DNA of 40,199 nucleotides from FCB group bacterium (GTDB lineage: Bacteria; Zixibacteria; MSB-5A5; GN15; JAAZOE01): assembly GCA_024231695.1 (NCBI GenBank), contig JAAEQF010000402.1, positions 1-40,199 of the forward strand, in the 5' to 3' direction. Below are positions 9,391-18,251 of the stretch, piece by piece (position 1 is the stretch's first letter; every line of letters starts with the position of its first letter). The notes under the pieces were generated by a model, which was not told where the DNA came from, did not search any database, and saw only the letters and a list, made by a program, of their open reading frames with translations. A program made the translations under genes and the position numbers.

Positions 9391-9412
9391 TCCACTTTAC
9401 TTGAATTACGGA

Positions 9413-11350
9413 TCAGAAGGCGTAAAGGATGGTGATATGAAAACGATCATCCTCGGTGTAAATCCCGTTTTCCAGGCGGCGGGCGTAATCGAGGCGGATC
9501 GGTCCGGCCGGTGACAGGAATTGGATACCCATCCCATAGGAGAAAAGAATATTGCTCGGCTGAGCGTCGGAGAACGATTTCCAGCCGTTGCCCATATCGG
9601 TGAAGATTGAAGCCCAGAGTTTACCATAAACCGGGAAGCGCAGTTCCTGATTAAAAACGGCGTAGGCATTGGCGCCGACATTAGTGGAATCGATAGTGGG
9701 ATCGTTTATCCCCTCTTTACGCGGACCAATCGAGTTTTCCCGAAAGCCGCGAATGGAGTTGGCGCCGCCAAGAAAAAAGCGGTCCTCGATCGGGACCGAG
9801 TTCGCATCGCCGGATTCCTTGATCCAGCCGGCTTTGATGCGGGTGGCAAAAACGGCCGGGCCGATGGCCTGCTGATAGCGGGCCCAGGAAAATTCCAGTT
9901 TCAAAAAGCCGTCGTCACCGCCCAGGAAACCGCCGACATATTCGGCAAAATAAGTGGTGAAAGAGCCGGATTTGGGTACAAACTTGTCCAAGCGGGAATC
10001 TCGAATAAGGGTCACGCCCAGTTTGCGGCGGGCGCGGACGGTATCACGGATAGCGGCGGCCTCCAGCGTATCGACGCCATAGATATTGATGTTTTCATAA
10101 CCGCCGGTGACCATGGCCGAAAGTTCCTGTGACCATTCCTTGCGAGTGGAGAGAGACACCGACCAGCGCTGGATGCGGGCCGCTTGCACTTGCGACCGCA
10201 CGCCCGGTTCAAAACGGGTGGTCAGACTGAGGGGCATACGGATACCGAAAAACCAGGGCTCGGTAAAGCGAATCTGAAAACGATGCGATAGCGGCCGCCA
10301 TTGGGTGAAGATGATATATCGTGATTTGATCGAAAGTTCCAAACGCCGCGAGCGCAGGAAATTTCGCTTACCCCAGGCAGTGGAAAAGTCCCAGGTCAAA
10401 TCCTGCAGAGAGTCCTGAGCGACACCGGTTTTGATCGAAACAAAATATGGTTTTCTTTCGATACCGGAGAATATAAAATCGGGATTTGTGTCCGATTGGC
10501 CGCTCTGGTTGCGTGCTGCCGCCTCACGGCTGATGTCGAGGTTCAGTGTGTGAAACATGCCGGTAGAATAGAGACGTTTGCGGGATTCGATGATTTTTTT
10601 ACGGCTGTACAATTCGCCCTTGGAAAAAGTTATTTCCCGATTGACCAGCGCCGGTTTGACATGGAGCAGATTCCTTATGGTCATATCACCGAAGCGCACC
10701 AATTGGCCTTCGGAAGCAATCAAGGTTATCGACGCATTAGCCGGGCCGGTAGTAGTGTCGATTTCATGAATCACCGTCGCATAAGGATAGCCGTTATTGG
10801 CATAGAAAGTCTTGAGATCAAAAACGGCATTATTGAGCTTGATCGGATCGACCGGGTCGCCGGTTTTGAACCTGCTGACGATATTCTGCAGATCATGATA
10901 GAAGACCAGCGAGTCATTGGCCTTCAGATTAACGTGAGCGATCAGAAAACGACTATTTTCATCGATCGAGATAGTGACAATGGCGCTTGAGTCGGGTACG
11001 GAAACGGCTGCCTTTTCACTGATTTTGACGTTGAGGAATCCTTCGCGCAAGTAGAGATATTTTATTTCCAGCGTATCGCGATTGATGGAATACCGATAGA
11101 AGCGATTGCGCGATTCGGTTTTGAGCGCCTCCCAGAAGGAACTCTCGCGGGAAAAGAGCCGTTTGCGAATTTCCGAATCGGAATAAAAATTATTCCCTTC
11201 GATATTAATTTTCGTAATTCTCGGTTCTTTGGCCAGCCAGACACTGAACTTGATATCCTGCTGACGGTCTGGCTGAGCCAGAAGAGAGCCGATCGGCAGT
11301 CCGATCAGGAGAACGACCAGTAATATCTTTTTGCAAATTCGTCCGATCAT
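9413..11350 (-). CDS. BamA/TamA-family outer-membrane assembly protein
   Basis: The 645-residue protein has a signal peptide (residues 1-25, ending LLAQ), POTRA domains at about 40-260 (the first starts at PRITKINIEGNNFYSD) and a C-terminal 16-strand-type barrel. The family loop motif appears as FLGGANSIRGFRENS, a variant of the V/I-RGF motif of BamA/TamA. The chain ends in an aromatic residue (ITILYAF), as expected for a barrel. Its start overlaps the end of a tamB-like gene by 4 bases. Pairing with TamB suggests the TamA role (autotransporter or lipid-linked outer-membrane assembly) rather than that of the main BamA, which usually has five POTRAs and about 800 residues. Confidence 0.9.
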   Translation of the reverse strand: MIGRICKKILLVVLLIGLPIGSLLAQPDRQQDIKFSVWLAKEPRITKINIEGNNFYSDSEIRKRLFSRESSFWEALKTESRNRFYRYSINRDTLEIKYLYLREGFLNVKISEKAAVSVPDSSAIVTISIDENSRFLIAHVNLKANDSLVFYHDLQNIVSRFKTGDPVDPIKLNNAVFDLKTFYANNGYPYATVIHEIDTTTGPANASITLIASEGQLVRFGDMTIRNLLHVKPALVNREITFSKGELYSRKKIIESRKRLYSTGMFHTLNLDISREAAARNQSGQSDTNPDFIFSGIERKPYFVSIKTGVAQDSLQDLTWDFSTAWGKRNFLRSRRLELSIKSRYIIFTQWRPLSHRFQIRFTEPWFFGIRMPLSLTTRFEPGVRSQVQAARIQRWSVSLSTRKEWSQELSAMVTGGYENINIYGVDTLEAAAIRDTVRARRKLGVTLIRDSRLDKFVPKSGSFTTYFAEYVGGFLGGDDGFLKLEFSWARYQQAIGPAVFATRIKAGWIKESGDANSVPIEDRFFLGGANSIRGFRENSIGPRKEGINDPTIDSTNVGANAYAVFNQELRFPVYGKLWASIFTDMGNGWKSFSDAQPSNILFSYGMGIQFLSPAGPIRLDYARRLENGIYTEDDRFHITILYAF

Positions 11351-14300
11351 TCAAACTCCCTGAAAAATTTCAGGCTGAAATGATAGAGATTATACTCATC
11401 GCGCCGTCCCTCAAACAGGAAATGACGGTCAAGGCGATACTCGGCGCCGACTTCCTGCCCTTTTTCCACGTTGAGGGAACTGCTGCCGAAAACATACAGG
11501 TTGGGCAATGTATAAGCGCCGATAGTCAGGCGAGTGGCCAGAGGATCGAATTTACCGCTGCCCTGAGTAATTTCAAAAGTCTCCACGCCCAATGATCGTG
11601 TCCCGATTTTCGAAAATTGACTAGCCAGCAAATCGCCAACGCCCTGCGCGAACGGATCAGAGCCGTTCGATTCATTCCCGGCCGAATCGGGAACGTTGGA
11701 AGATTGGTAGCCACTCCACAAGGTCGGCAGGATTTCCTCTGTGGAAAGCGGCGTGTTGCCGGTGCCGGTTATAATCGGTTTGTCGAGCGTACCGGTCAGG
11801 AGGAGTTCAAGAATAAAGCTGAAGTCATCCTCGCCGTCAAAACCGGGATAAGGATTCTGGGAACGGACGCGGGTACTCATCTCCAGATTCAGGCGTGGGT
11901 CCGGCTCTTCGATATCTTCATAAATAATCTGGCCGCCCGGCTCGAAGTTGAAGGTCTTGGCAAAAGTGAAATATTTACCACGGATGATTTCCAGCGTACC
12001 GAGGAAATTATATATACCGGCCCGACGCAGAATGTTGATACTGCCGGAGAATTCGGCGTCGATGTCGTCGTTTTTTACCCAGGCATTGGAGGGACAATCG
12101 ACAATCAGGTCGAGATCCCAGGTATTGTCTCCTTCCAGAGCGGTCAGCAGATTGAAGCCGGATTCCTCATCGGTGAAGTTTTCGCGATAAGTGGCCTGGT
12201 GCATGATAATCGTACCCTGCACGGTCGGTGGAGTAGGTCCATCGACGATAAGCTCAGCGTCAGCCATACCGGTGAATTTACCAAGTTCATAGTTGATCGG
12301 CATCCCTTCGCATCGCATCCTAAGGCTGTCATCGTTATAACCATAGATGAAATTATTGATGTTCTCGAGAAAGATGGTCCCTTCGGCGGATATTTTCCCG
12401 GGAGTTTTACTCTTCTTATGCGGTACAGAGGCCTGCACCCGGTCAATGCGGATCAACTGGTCGGTCATGGTTAATTCGATCTCAACCTCCTCCAGTCGAT
12501 CACGCAGATCAATAAGCTTGAGGCTACCGTTTTCTATCTTGCTGACACCGTTGAGATGTGGTTCTCGGGGCGTTCCGGTCAGAGTGAATTCGGCGGAAAA
12601 GTCTCCGGTCATATATTCCACCGATTCGAGAACAAAAGCTGCCAAATCAAGCCGTTTGTCTTCGGCCGAAACAACGATTCGCTGCTGACGGGAGTCGAAC
12701 AGTTCGGTACCGGAAACCATGGACAGGTTGATCGGAAATTCGCCGGAGGCCAGATATAGACCCTCGTGCGAGGTCATAAAGCTGGAGTCAATATGAAGCA
12801 GACTGTCGCTGTAACTGAGGTAGGCGGTCAGGTCGCCCAGATGCAGAGACTTGTATTCGAGCGAATCAATCCCGATGGCGAGATTGAAATCCGGATGGGC
12901 GAGTTTTCCGCCAAGGCGACCGGTGGAGGAAAGCCTTCCGGCCAGATACAGGCTGTCGTTAATTAAATTGGCCCAGGGAGCAATATCGACATTGTTGATA
13001 TTCCAGGAGATATCGAGAGTTTCGTCATAGTCAGCACGGCCGGAAAAAGCCAGGTTGCCGTCGGAGGCATTGATCTGAACATGATCGAAGATGAAGCCGG
13101 AGGAGTCGATGACGATAACCTGATTTTCGTCAGCCCGGAAGAGCCGGTCGGTCAAATTGATTTTCAAATCATCCAGAGTCAAAACCTGCGGATAGTTTTC
13201 ATATTCCAAAGAGCCACTCAGATCAGTGCGGGAAAAACGGTTGGTAATATACCCGGATTCTATGTGTAAATAGTTGCTGTCCAGCGAAAATTCAGCCGCG
13301 AGGCTATCATAGGGAATTTTCCAGGCCTCTCCATCATAGGCCTTTAGTGTCACCGGTCCCTTTTTGTTGCCGACAAAGTCGGTTATATCGAATTCGGAAC
13401 GCAAATCGTTGGAGAAAAACTCGTACAGCCAGATCGAATCAGATTTCAGGCTACCGGACAGATTCGGTGATTTCGTCGGCCCGGAAAAGACAAATTCAGC
13501 ATCGGCCCGTCCGGCGGGAAGATCGATGAAAAACTGATGGGCAAAATCTGAGAGATCATCAAACTCGGCTCGACCTTCGATTTGTATATCTCCCTTATAA
13601 TTCAGATCGCCGCCAAAGATGAAACGGTTGTCGTGATATTTAATTCTAAAATCAGGGAAAAAATAAAGCCCGGAAGTGGTCACTGTCATTTCCCCCTGAC
13701 CACGATGGAGGTGATAGATGTCGAAATACGATTCATTCATATCCATATTCAGATCGATGGCCATGGTTTTCGAATTAAACCCTCGGCCATCCAGGTTCAA
13801 GAGGCCGCTCAGGTCAGAAGTAAAGGAATTGAAGACAAGGTTATTCAAATTAAATGATTCAATATCGGCTACCAGATGATAACCCTGCGGCCTCGAATTT
13901 AAATCCAATCCACCGAAGCCGGCAATGGCGCAGCCTCCGAGGATAGTGCCGGAGAGAGTATCGACAAATATATAGCCATCATCATAATGAAAACGAGCCT
14001 GCACGGAATCAATGGATCGGTCGCGAAAATCACCGGAGAGAATGACATCTCCCCCGGTTTTTCCGTAACGGCGATATACGTCGCCGGAAATATCAAAATC
14101 TCCGGTCAGGTTCGAGCCCAAAAAGGAAACGATATCCGGCAAATGAACATGAGCGCTGTCGATGACCGCCTCCATACCGCCCTGATCGCCGTTTTCGAGA
14201 ATCAGGGAAAACGCGGCTCGGGATGAATCGGTGGCCAGTCGAATGTTTTGCAGCATGAGATTCTTATCATACAGAGTAGCCTTACCAGAAGCATGATTGA

Positions 14301-14898
14301 CACGCAGTCGCCCATCACTGGAGTTAAAGCGCAGGGTGTCCAAATTGACGGTATGGGTACCTTCCTCCGATTTGGCCGAAAGCGAGAGATCAATGTCATA
14401 CCAATTCAGGCTGGAATCGGCCAGGGACAATTCCAGTTCCCCGTTTTCAAAAATCAACGATCCGATTGACCAGGAAGGCATTTGCCCGTCGCTTTCGCCG
14501 TCGCCTTTGATTTTGGGGAGAACCCATTTTCCAGCGTTATCTCGATTCAAAGAAATCTGCGGCTTTGAAAACTTGAGACTGTCAATAATCCAGCGGCGGT
14601 TCCAAAGATTGGAAGCCTGATAGCGAATGCGCACCTGCGGGAAAAAGGCCAGGTTGATCGGTTCCTCTTCCCCTCGGAATTGAATGAGCACGTTTTTTAG
14701 AACAAAACCGCGGACAAATGTGCCGTCGATTTCGGAGATGTTTATTTCCAGATTGTATTGATCGGCGATTTTTTCAGCCAGATAACGATTGACCCAATTT
14801 TCGAGAAGATGTGATTTATAAAGCAGGGTCAATCCGGCAGCTATCATCAACCCGATAAAAACCATCGTAAAAAGCGGTATTTTAAATCGTTTGCGCAT
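11347..14898 (-). CDS. TamB-like translocation/assembly module protein (DUF490)
   Basis: From the ATG at 14898 the protein has 1183 residues. I prefer this start because it gives a basic residue-then-TM N-terminus (MRKRFKIPLFTMVFIGLM) and overlaps the upstream stop as TGATG; a longer frame to 14970 only adds a coding shadow of the upstream gene. After the single anchor the protein is nearly all beta-strand repeats, typical of the long groove of TamB. The C-terminal DUF490 region includes LGTLEIIRGKYFTFAKTF, then GGQIIYEDIEEPDP and a conserved GxGDLLASQFSK-type segment. TamB spans the periplasm and works with a TamA-type barrel, encoded directly downstream with a 4-base overlap. Confidence 0.9.
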   Translation of the reverse strand: MRKRFKIPLFTMVFIGLMIAAGLTLLYKSHLLENWVNRYLAEKIADQYNLEINISEIDGTFVRGFVLKNVLIQFRGEEEPINLAFFPQVRIRYQASNLWNRRWIIDSLKFSKPQISLNRDNAGKWVLPKIKGDGESDGQMPSWSIGSLIFENGELELSLADSSLNWYDIDLSLSAKSEEGTHTVNLDTLRFNSSDGRLRVNHASGKATLYDKNLMLQNIRLATDSSRAAFSLILENGDQGGMEAVIDSAHVHLPDIVSFLGSNLTGDFDISGDVYRRYGKTGGDVILSGDFRDRSIDSVQARFHYDDGYIFVDTLSGTILGGCAIAGFGGLDLNSRPQGYHLVADIESFNLNNLVFNSFTSDLSGLLNLDGRGFNSKTMAIDLNMDMNESYFDIYHLHRGQGEMTVTTSGLYFFPDFRIKYHDNRFIFGGDLNYKGDIQIEGRAEFDDLSDFAHQFFIDLPAGRADAEFVFSGPTKSPNLSGSLKSDSIWLYEFFSNDLRSEFDITDFVGNKKGPVTLKAYDGEAWKIPYDSLAAEFSLDSNYLHIESGYITNRFSRTDLSGSLEYENYPQVLTLDDLKINLTDRLFRADENQVIVIDSSGFIFDHVQINASDGNLAFSGRADYDETLDISWNINNVDIAPWANLINDSLYLAGRLSSTGRLGGKLAHPDFNLAIGIDSLEYKSLHLGDLTAYLSYSDSLLHIDSSFMTSHEGLYLASGEFPINLSMVSGTELFDSRQQRIVVSAEDKRLDLAAFVLESVEYMTGDFSAEFTLTGTPREPHLNGVSKIENGSLKLIDLRDRLEEVEIELTMTDQLIRIDRVQASVPHKKSKTPGKISAEGTIFLENINNFIYGYNDDSLRMRCEGMPINYELGKFTGMADAELIVDGPTPPTVQGTIIMHQATYRENFTDEESGFNLLTALEGDNTWDLDLIVDCPSNAWVKNDDIDAEFSGSINILRRAGIYNFLGTLEIIRGKYFTFAKTFNFEPGGQIIYEDIEEPDPRLNLEMSTRVRSQNPYPGFDGEDDFSFILELLLTGTLDKPIITGTGNTPLSTEEILPTLWSGYQSSNVPDSAGNESNGSDPFAQGVGDLLASQFSKIGTRSLGVETFEITQGSGKFDPLATRLTIGAYTLPNLYVFGSSSLNVEKGQEVGAEYRLDRHFLFEGRRDEYNLYHFSLKFFREFE

Positions 14899-15572
14899 CA
14901 GGTTTCCAGGGCCCGCTTCACTAGATTTCGGGCAGTTTTCACCTTGGCTGTCGAACAGAAGTAACCGCAATTGTCAATGGTTGAGGCCAGGAGTTCGGGT
15001 GTCACCTGAAAATTCAAAGCCCCGCGAATATGGGCTTTCAGTTGATTGGCATAAGCTGTTACGGTCAATGTAGCCACAACCGATAATTCCCGCAGACGAA
15101 AAGCGGCGCCGGAGCGGGACAGGACTCGCCCATAGCCATCGTTGACCATCCAGGTCAGAATCTGCGGCGAGAAGGAGTTGATATACGGCACCAGGCGTTC
15201 GAAAGCATCGCCGTAGATCCGCCTGATACGGAGCATTCCCTGACTGTTCCAATCACGACATTCAACGGCCCGATAGGGTTTGGGCAGTTGCCGGCGATTA
15301 TCGTTCGGCCGGGTCAGTTCGGCCAATGTGCGTGAGGCCTCAATCATGGCCGGAAAGCCAAGGAACAGATGGGATTGCAGAATTATCTCATTGATGGTTT
15401 TACGAGAAACGCCGTCCTTCAAGGCAATTGTCATAATCAACCGAAGGGCATCATCATCACGCCCGGCCATGGCCGCCGACAATAGCGGACCGTACAGGTA
15501 TTCGCGGCCAAGGTGGGAATCAAAACCGGAAGCCAGCCGGCGCAAAACCTTTTTGTCCAGAGTAGAAGTCAT
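14898..15572 (-). CDS. Carboxymuconolactone decarboxylase (CMD)-like protein
   Basis: This 224-residue, soluble, mostly helical protein carries two copies of a CMD-like helical segment. One is around residues 40-80 (IMTIALKDGVSRKTINEIIL) and the other around 160-215 (ELSVVATLTVTAYANQLKAH, then ALNFQVTPELLAS). It lacks the CxxC-x-x-H redox motif of AhpD, so a peroxidase-reductase role is unlikely, and key decarboxylase residues cannot be judged by eye. Its stop codon overlaps the tamB start (TGATG), so it is translationally coupled with an envelope assembly pair. That is an unexpected partner whose role I cannot assign. Confidence 0.7.
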   Translation of the reverse strand: MTSTLDKKVLRRLASGFDSHLGREYLYGPLLSAAMAGRDDDALRLIMTIALKDGVSRKTINEIILQSHLFLGFPAMIEASRTLAELTRPNDNRRQLPKPYRAVECRDWNSQGMLRIRRIYGDAFERLVPYINSFSPQILTWMVNDGYGRVLSRSGAAFRLRELSVVATLTVTAYANQLKAHIRGALNFQVTPELLASTIDNCGYFCSTAKVKTARNLVKRALET

Positions 15573-15619
15573 GAAATGAATATTATACCGGAAAGGAGAT
15601 CATGGCAAGACAAACTTTG

Positions 15620-16801
15620 TCAAGGAGCCTGCACACGATTTAGAAATTTCTCGAGTTCTTTCTGGAGGCGGTTCAGTTCGGAGCGGATGGAATCGACCCG
15701 AGCCTGCAGACGATATGAATCTATCGCCTCCCGATCCGACTTGGGCCGCCGGGCGGGGCCGTCAAGACGAGGATCGGATGTGGGGAAAGCAGTCAGGCGC
15801 GCTTCGGCCGTGCGCGAATGCCGGCCGCGTATAAACTCGACATTAACGATCTTATCAGCCCCGTTCAGGGCAACCAGGCGTTGGAGTTCACGGTCAGTGG
15901 TAACTTTATTGTCGCCGAAGCGAGTAATAATATCACCAATTCGCAGTCCGGCAACGGCGGCCGGAGATTTGGGTTCAACGGTAGTGATGACCACGGCTTC
16001 ACCCATAATCCTGCCTCGGGCCGAGATCAATTCGATAGATGAAGTTTTAACCCCCAGATAACCGGCTTCATTACCGCCGCAGCAAATGATTTTATCGGCG
16101 GCAGCATATACGACCGAAGCCGGAAGCATGACGATTCCGCCCCATTGATTATCGCTGTAGTTATCAATACTGCCGGAACTGATCATACCGATCAGCCGAC
16201 CGCCAAGATCAAAAACTCCACCACCCAGAAGACCGGGTAATACCGAACCGGACATCAGATAATATTCGTCGCTTCTTCGTCCGCCGATAATACCAATTGT
16301 CGGATAGCCGGTGCGACCGATTACGCGACCATAAGCAAGGGCCATCCTTCCGACAAAAGGAGGAAATGGCGACATTTCCACATATTGACGATAAAGGCCT
16401 TCAATTTTCAGAACTGCCAGATTAAGACGGCGGTCGATTCCGACCAGAGTGGCCTTCACCGTTCGGTTGTCGATTTCGACTATAAATTCGGAGCAACCAT
16501 CAACGAGATTTAAAACAGTCAGAATATGACCGATGGAGTCAAGCAATAACCCGCTGCCCACCACTGCTGTGACCGGTTCTGCCGCTGTTGTGGATCTTCC
16601 CGGAAACAGAGGCGCTTGCGGCTGAGGCGCTCGGGCTTCAACCGTCACGACTCCCGGCGCTACCCGGTCAATAACCTGGGAAAGCTCCTGATCCAGAGCC
16701 GACAGCGACTGGCCAAAGCCGGCCGTGCCAGAAAGAATAAGGAACGAAAAAAAAACCGCCAAGGACATGGCGGTTTTTTTGTCTTTAGCAGCTTTATTCA
16801 A
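15620..16801 (-). CDS. HtrA-like pseudoprotease with PDZ domain
   Basis: The 393-residue protein has a signal peptide at about 12-30 (AVFFSFLILSGTAGFGQ), a trypsin-fold HtrA/DegP-like domain at 40-235, a PDZ domain at about 245-335 (VEPKSPAAVAGLRIGDIITR) and a C-terminal coiled-coil tail. The family His (ILTNNHVV) is replaced here by Asn98 (ILTVLNLV), the Asp by Asn127 (DRRLNLAVLKI) and the Ser of GNSGGP by Leu192 (PGLLGGG). All three catalytic residues are therefore missing while the fold and PDZ are kept. The likely role is binding or sensing misfolded envelope proteins. The first possible start is a TTG at 16801, overlapping the anti-sigma stop (a GGGAG lies about 9 bases upstream); an ATG at 16768 is the alternative. 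It follows an ECF sigma/anti-sigma pair in one operon. Confidence 0.85.
   Translation of the reverse strand: MNKAAKDKKTAMSLAVFFSFLILSGTAGFGQSLSALDQELSQVIDRVAPGVVTVEARAPQPQAPLFPGRSTTAAEPVTAVVGSGLLLDSIGHILTVLNLVDGCSEFIVEIDNRTVKATLVGIDRRLNLAVLKIEGLYRQYVEMSPFPPFVGRMALAYGRVIGRTGYPTIGIIGGRRSDEYYLMSGSVLPGLLGGGVFDLGGRLIGMISSGSIDNYSDNQWGGIVMLPASVVYAAADKIICCGGNEAGYLGVKTSSIELISARGRIMGEAVVITTVEPKSPAAVAGLRIGDIITRFGDNKVTTDRELQRLVALNGADKIVNVEFIRGRHSRTAEARLTAFPTSDPRLDGPARRPKSDREAIDSYRLQARVDSIRSELNRLQKELEKFLNRVQAP
16747..16780 (-). terminator. Terminator-like hairpin inside the 5' end of the pseudo-HtrA gene
   Basis: A9-CCGCC, an 8-base spacer, then GGCGG-T7 forms a GC stem flanked by an A-run and a T-run, so on paper it can terminate in both directions. 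On the minus strand it is followed by a run of T inside codons 10-19 of the HtrA-like gene, just after the anti-sigma stop. It could attenuate read-through from the sigma/anti-sigma genes. Confidence 0.5.
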
Positions 16802-17475
16802 TAGGTGCTTCTCCCGTTAATGGTGCGCTGCCGGACCGGAGTTACCAGATAGTTTTTGATAACCGGACGGATCCAGATATTTTCGCCGACGTTCCTGCGC
16901 GACGAGGCCAAAACCGCATTACCGGAAAACTGGTCGGCTGAGCCGGACCGCAGTGACCGTGAATATTCGCGCCAGCGATTGTACTGCTTGACCATATTCG
17001 AAACGCTTTTGCGTTCGTTGAGCAAGGGATTGTCGGTTGGTTGTACGGTCAAATAGCGATCGCTGTTAATACCGGGTGTAGAATTGATTTCAGCCATTGG
17101 CGGAGAGAAGGAGCCATTTAGATAATCAGTTAAGTTGAGACTGATGCTGAAAGCCAAAACTACCATAGCGGCAGCGGAAACCGTGGCCAATCGTGCCATA
17201 CCGAAACGAGGGATGCGACCCGGCATGCGCGCTTTGTTTTTATTCTGAATCTGCCCTTCCTGACCGATCTTCTGCATCAAGGCGGTGTTGAACCCATCGG
17301 AAGCCTTGATCGGTTTTATCTCCTTTACCAGACCTCGGACAGAACGGACCATTTCCGCCTCCCGCTGACAGGAAGAGCAATCCTCCAGATGCTTTTTCAC
17401 CCCCGCAGCCGTATCGGCTGGAAGTTCCTGCCTAAAATATGTTGACAGGCAGGAGCGCACCTTTCGACAATGCAT
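16798..17475 (-). CDS. Anti-sigma factor with zinc-finger (zf-HC2) domain
   Basis: The 225-residue protein begins with a ZAS-type zinc-binding domain: Cys3 and Cys9, then His29-x3-Cys33-x2-Cys36 (KHLEDCSSC). A single membrane segment lies at about 93-114 (ARLATVSAAAMVVLAFSI), followed by a periplasmic region of about 110 residues. Such proteins hold an ECF sigma factor at the membrane until stress releases it. A GGAGG 6 bases before the ATG supports this start. The gene overlaps the end of the sigma factor gene by 44 bases, the normal arrangement of a cognate pair. Its last codons overlap the start of the HtrA-like gene. Confidence 0.9.
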   Translation of the reverse strand: MHCRKVRSCLSTYFRQELPADTAAGVKKHLEDCSSCQREAEMVRSVRGLVKEIKPIKASDGFNTALMQKIGQEGQIQNKNKARMPGRIPRFGMARLATVSAAAMVVLAFSISLNLTDYLNGSFSPPMAEINSTPGINSDRYLTVQPTDNPLLNERKSVSNMVKQYNRWREYSRSLRSGSADQFSGNAVLASSRRNVGENIWIRPVIKNYLVTPVRQRTINGRSTY

Positions 17476-18034
17476 TCCGTTCCTCCAATCTCGGTTTCAG
17501 TTTATCCCGCAGAATCGAACGCGCCCGGTTGACACGCGATTTGACCGTGCCTAAAGGTACCGACAAAATCCGAGCGATTTCATCGTACGACATCTCTTCG
17601 ATATCCCGCAGTAAAAAGGCGGTCTTGTACTTGTCCGGAAGCGAATCGATGGCCTGTTCAAGGGCCGGGCCGATATTTGAGGGGACTTTGGCCTGTACCG
17701 CTGTCTCCACTTCCTTGTTCTGCAGATCAAAAATATCAAAAAATTTGTATCTCTTCTTTTTGCGCAAATTGTTCCGGGCCAGATTCAAAGCAATGGTATA
17801 GAGCCAGGTGGAAAAACAATGTTTGAAGTCGAATGAATCTCTATGCTGATAAACTCTCAGAAACGCTTCCTGAACAATGTCTTCCGCCCCTTCACGGCTG
17901 ATCGGCATCCGCCCGATGACATTCATTAATCGATCCCGGTACCTATCCACGATAGTACTGAAAGCGACCATGTCGCCCGTTTTGACTCGCCGGAAAAGGT
18001 CGTGATCTATCTTTTTAGCCGTTTCTTTTTCCAT
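17432..18034 (-). CDS. ECF-type RNA polymerase sigma factor
   Basis: From the ATG at 18034, which has AGGAG about 6 bases upstream, the protein has 200 residues; an upstream in-frame start at 18076 is less likely. Region 2 is seen as FSTIVDRYRDRLMNVIGRM, then AEDIVQEAFLRVYQ and FSTWLYTIALNLARN. Region 4 is DSLPDKYKTAFLLRDIEEMS followed by the helix-turn-helix IARILSVPLGTVKSRVNRAR. It fits the RpoE/SigW-like group with a membrane anti-sigma factor encoded next to it. The partner HtrA-like pseudoprotease points to an envelope-stress regulon. An AT-rich stretch of about 215 bases separates it from the divergent gene at 18252; I could not find a clear ECF-type promoter there. Confidence 0.95.
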   Translation of the reverse strand: MEKETAKKIDHDLFRRVKTGDMVAFSTIVDRYRDRLMNVIGRMPISREGAEDIVQEAFLRVYQHRDSFDFKHCFSTWLYTIALNLARNNLRKKKRYKFFDIFDLQNKEVETAVQAKVPSNIGPALEQAIDSLPDKYKTAFLLRDIEEMSYDEIARILSVPLGTVKSRVNRARSILRDKLKPRLEERNALSKGALLPVNIF

Positions 18035-18251
18035 ATGTCTCCTGCGTCTAATTCTGATACAGAGAAGACCGGGCAAAGTTCCCTATTACATTCGACATAA
18101 ATATATAATAAGACTCCAATATTGAAAGCCTTTTGTTTCAATCAGCTAATCGATAAGTTATTGTTTTTCGATAAAATATTCTTGTTTTTCAGTAACATTT
18201 TGTCGATATTCAACGTATAGAGGAGAAAATGAAATCGAAAGGATTTTTCAC

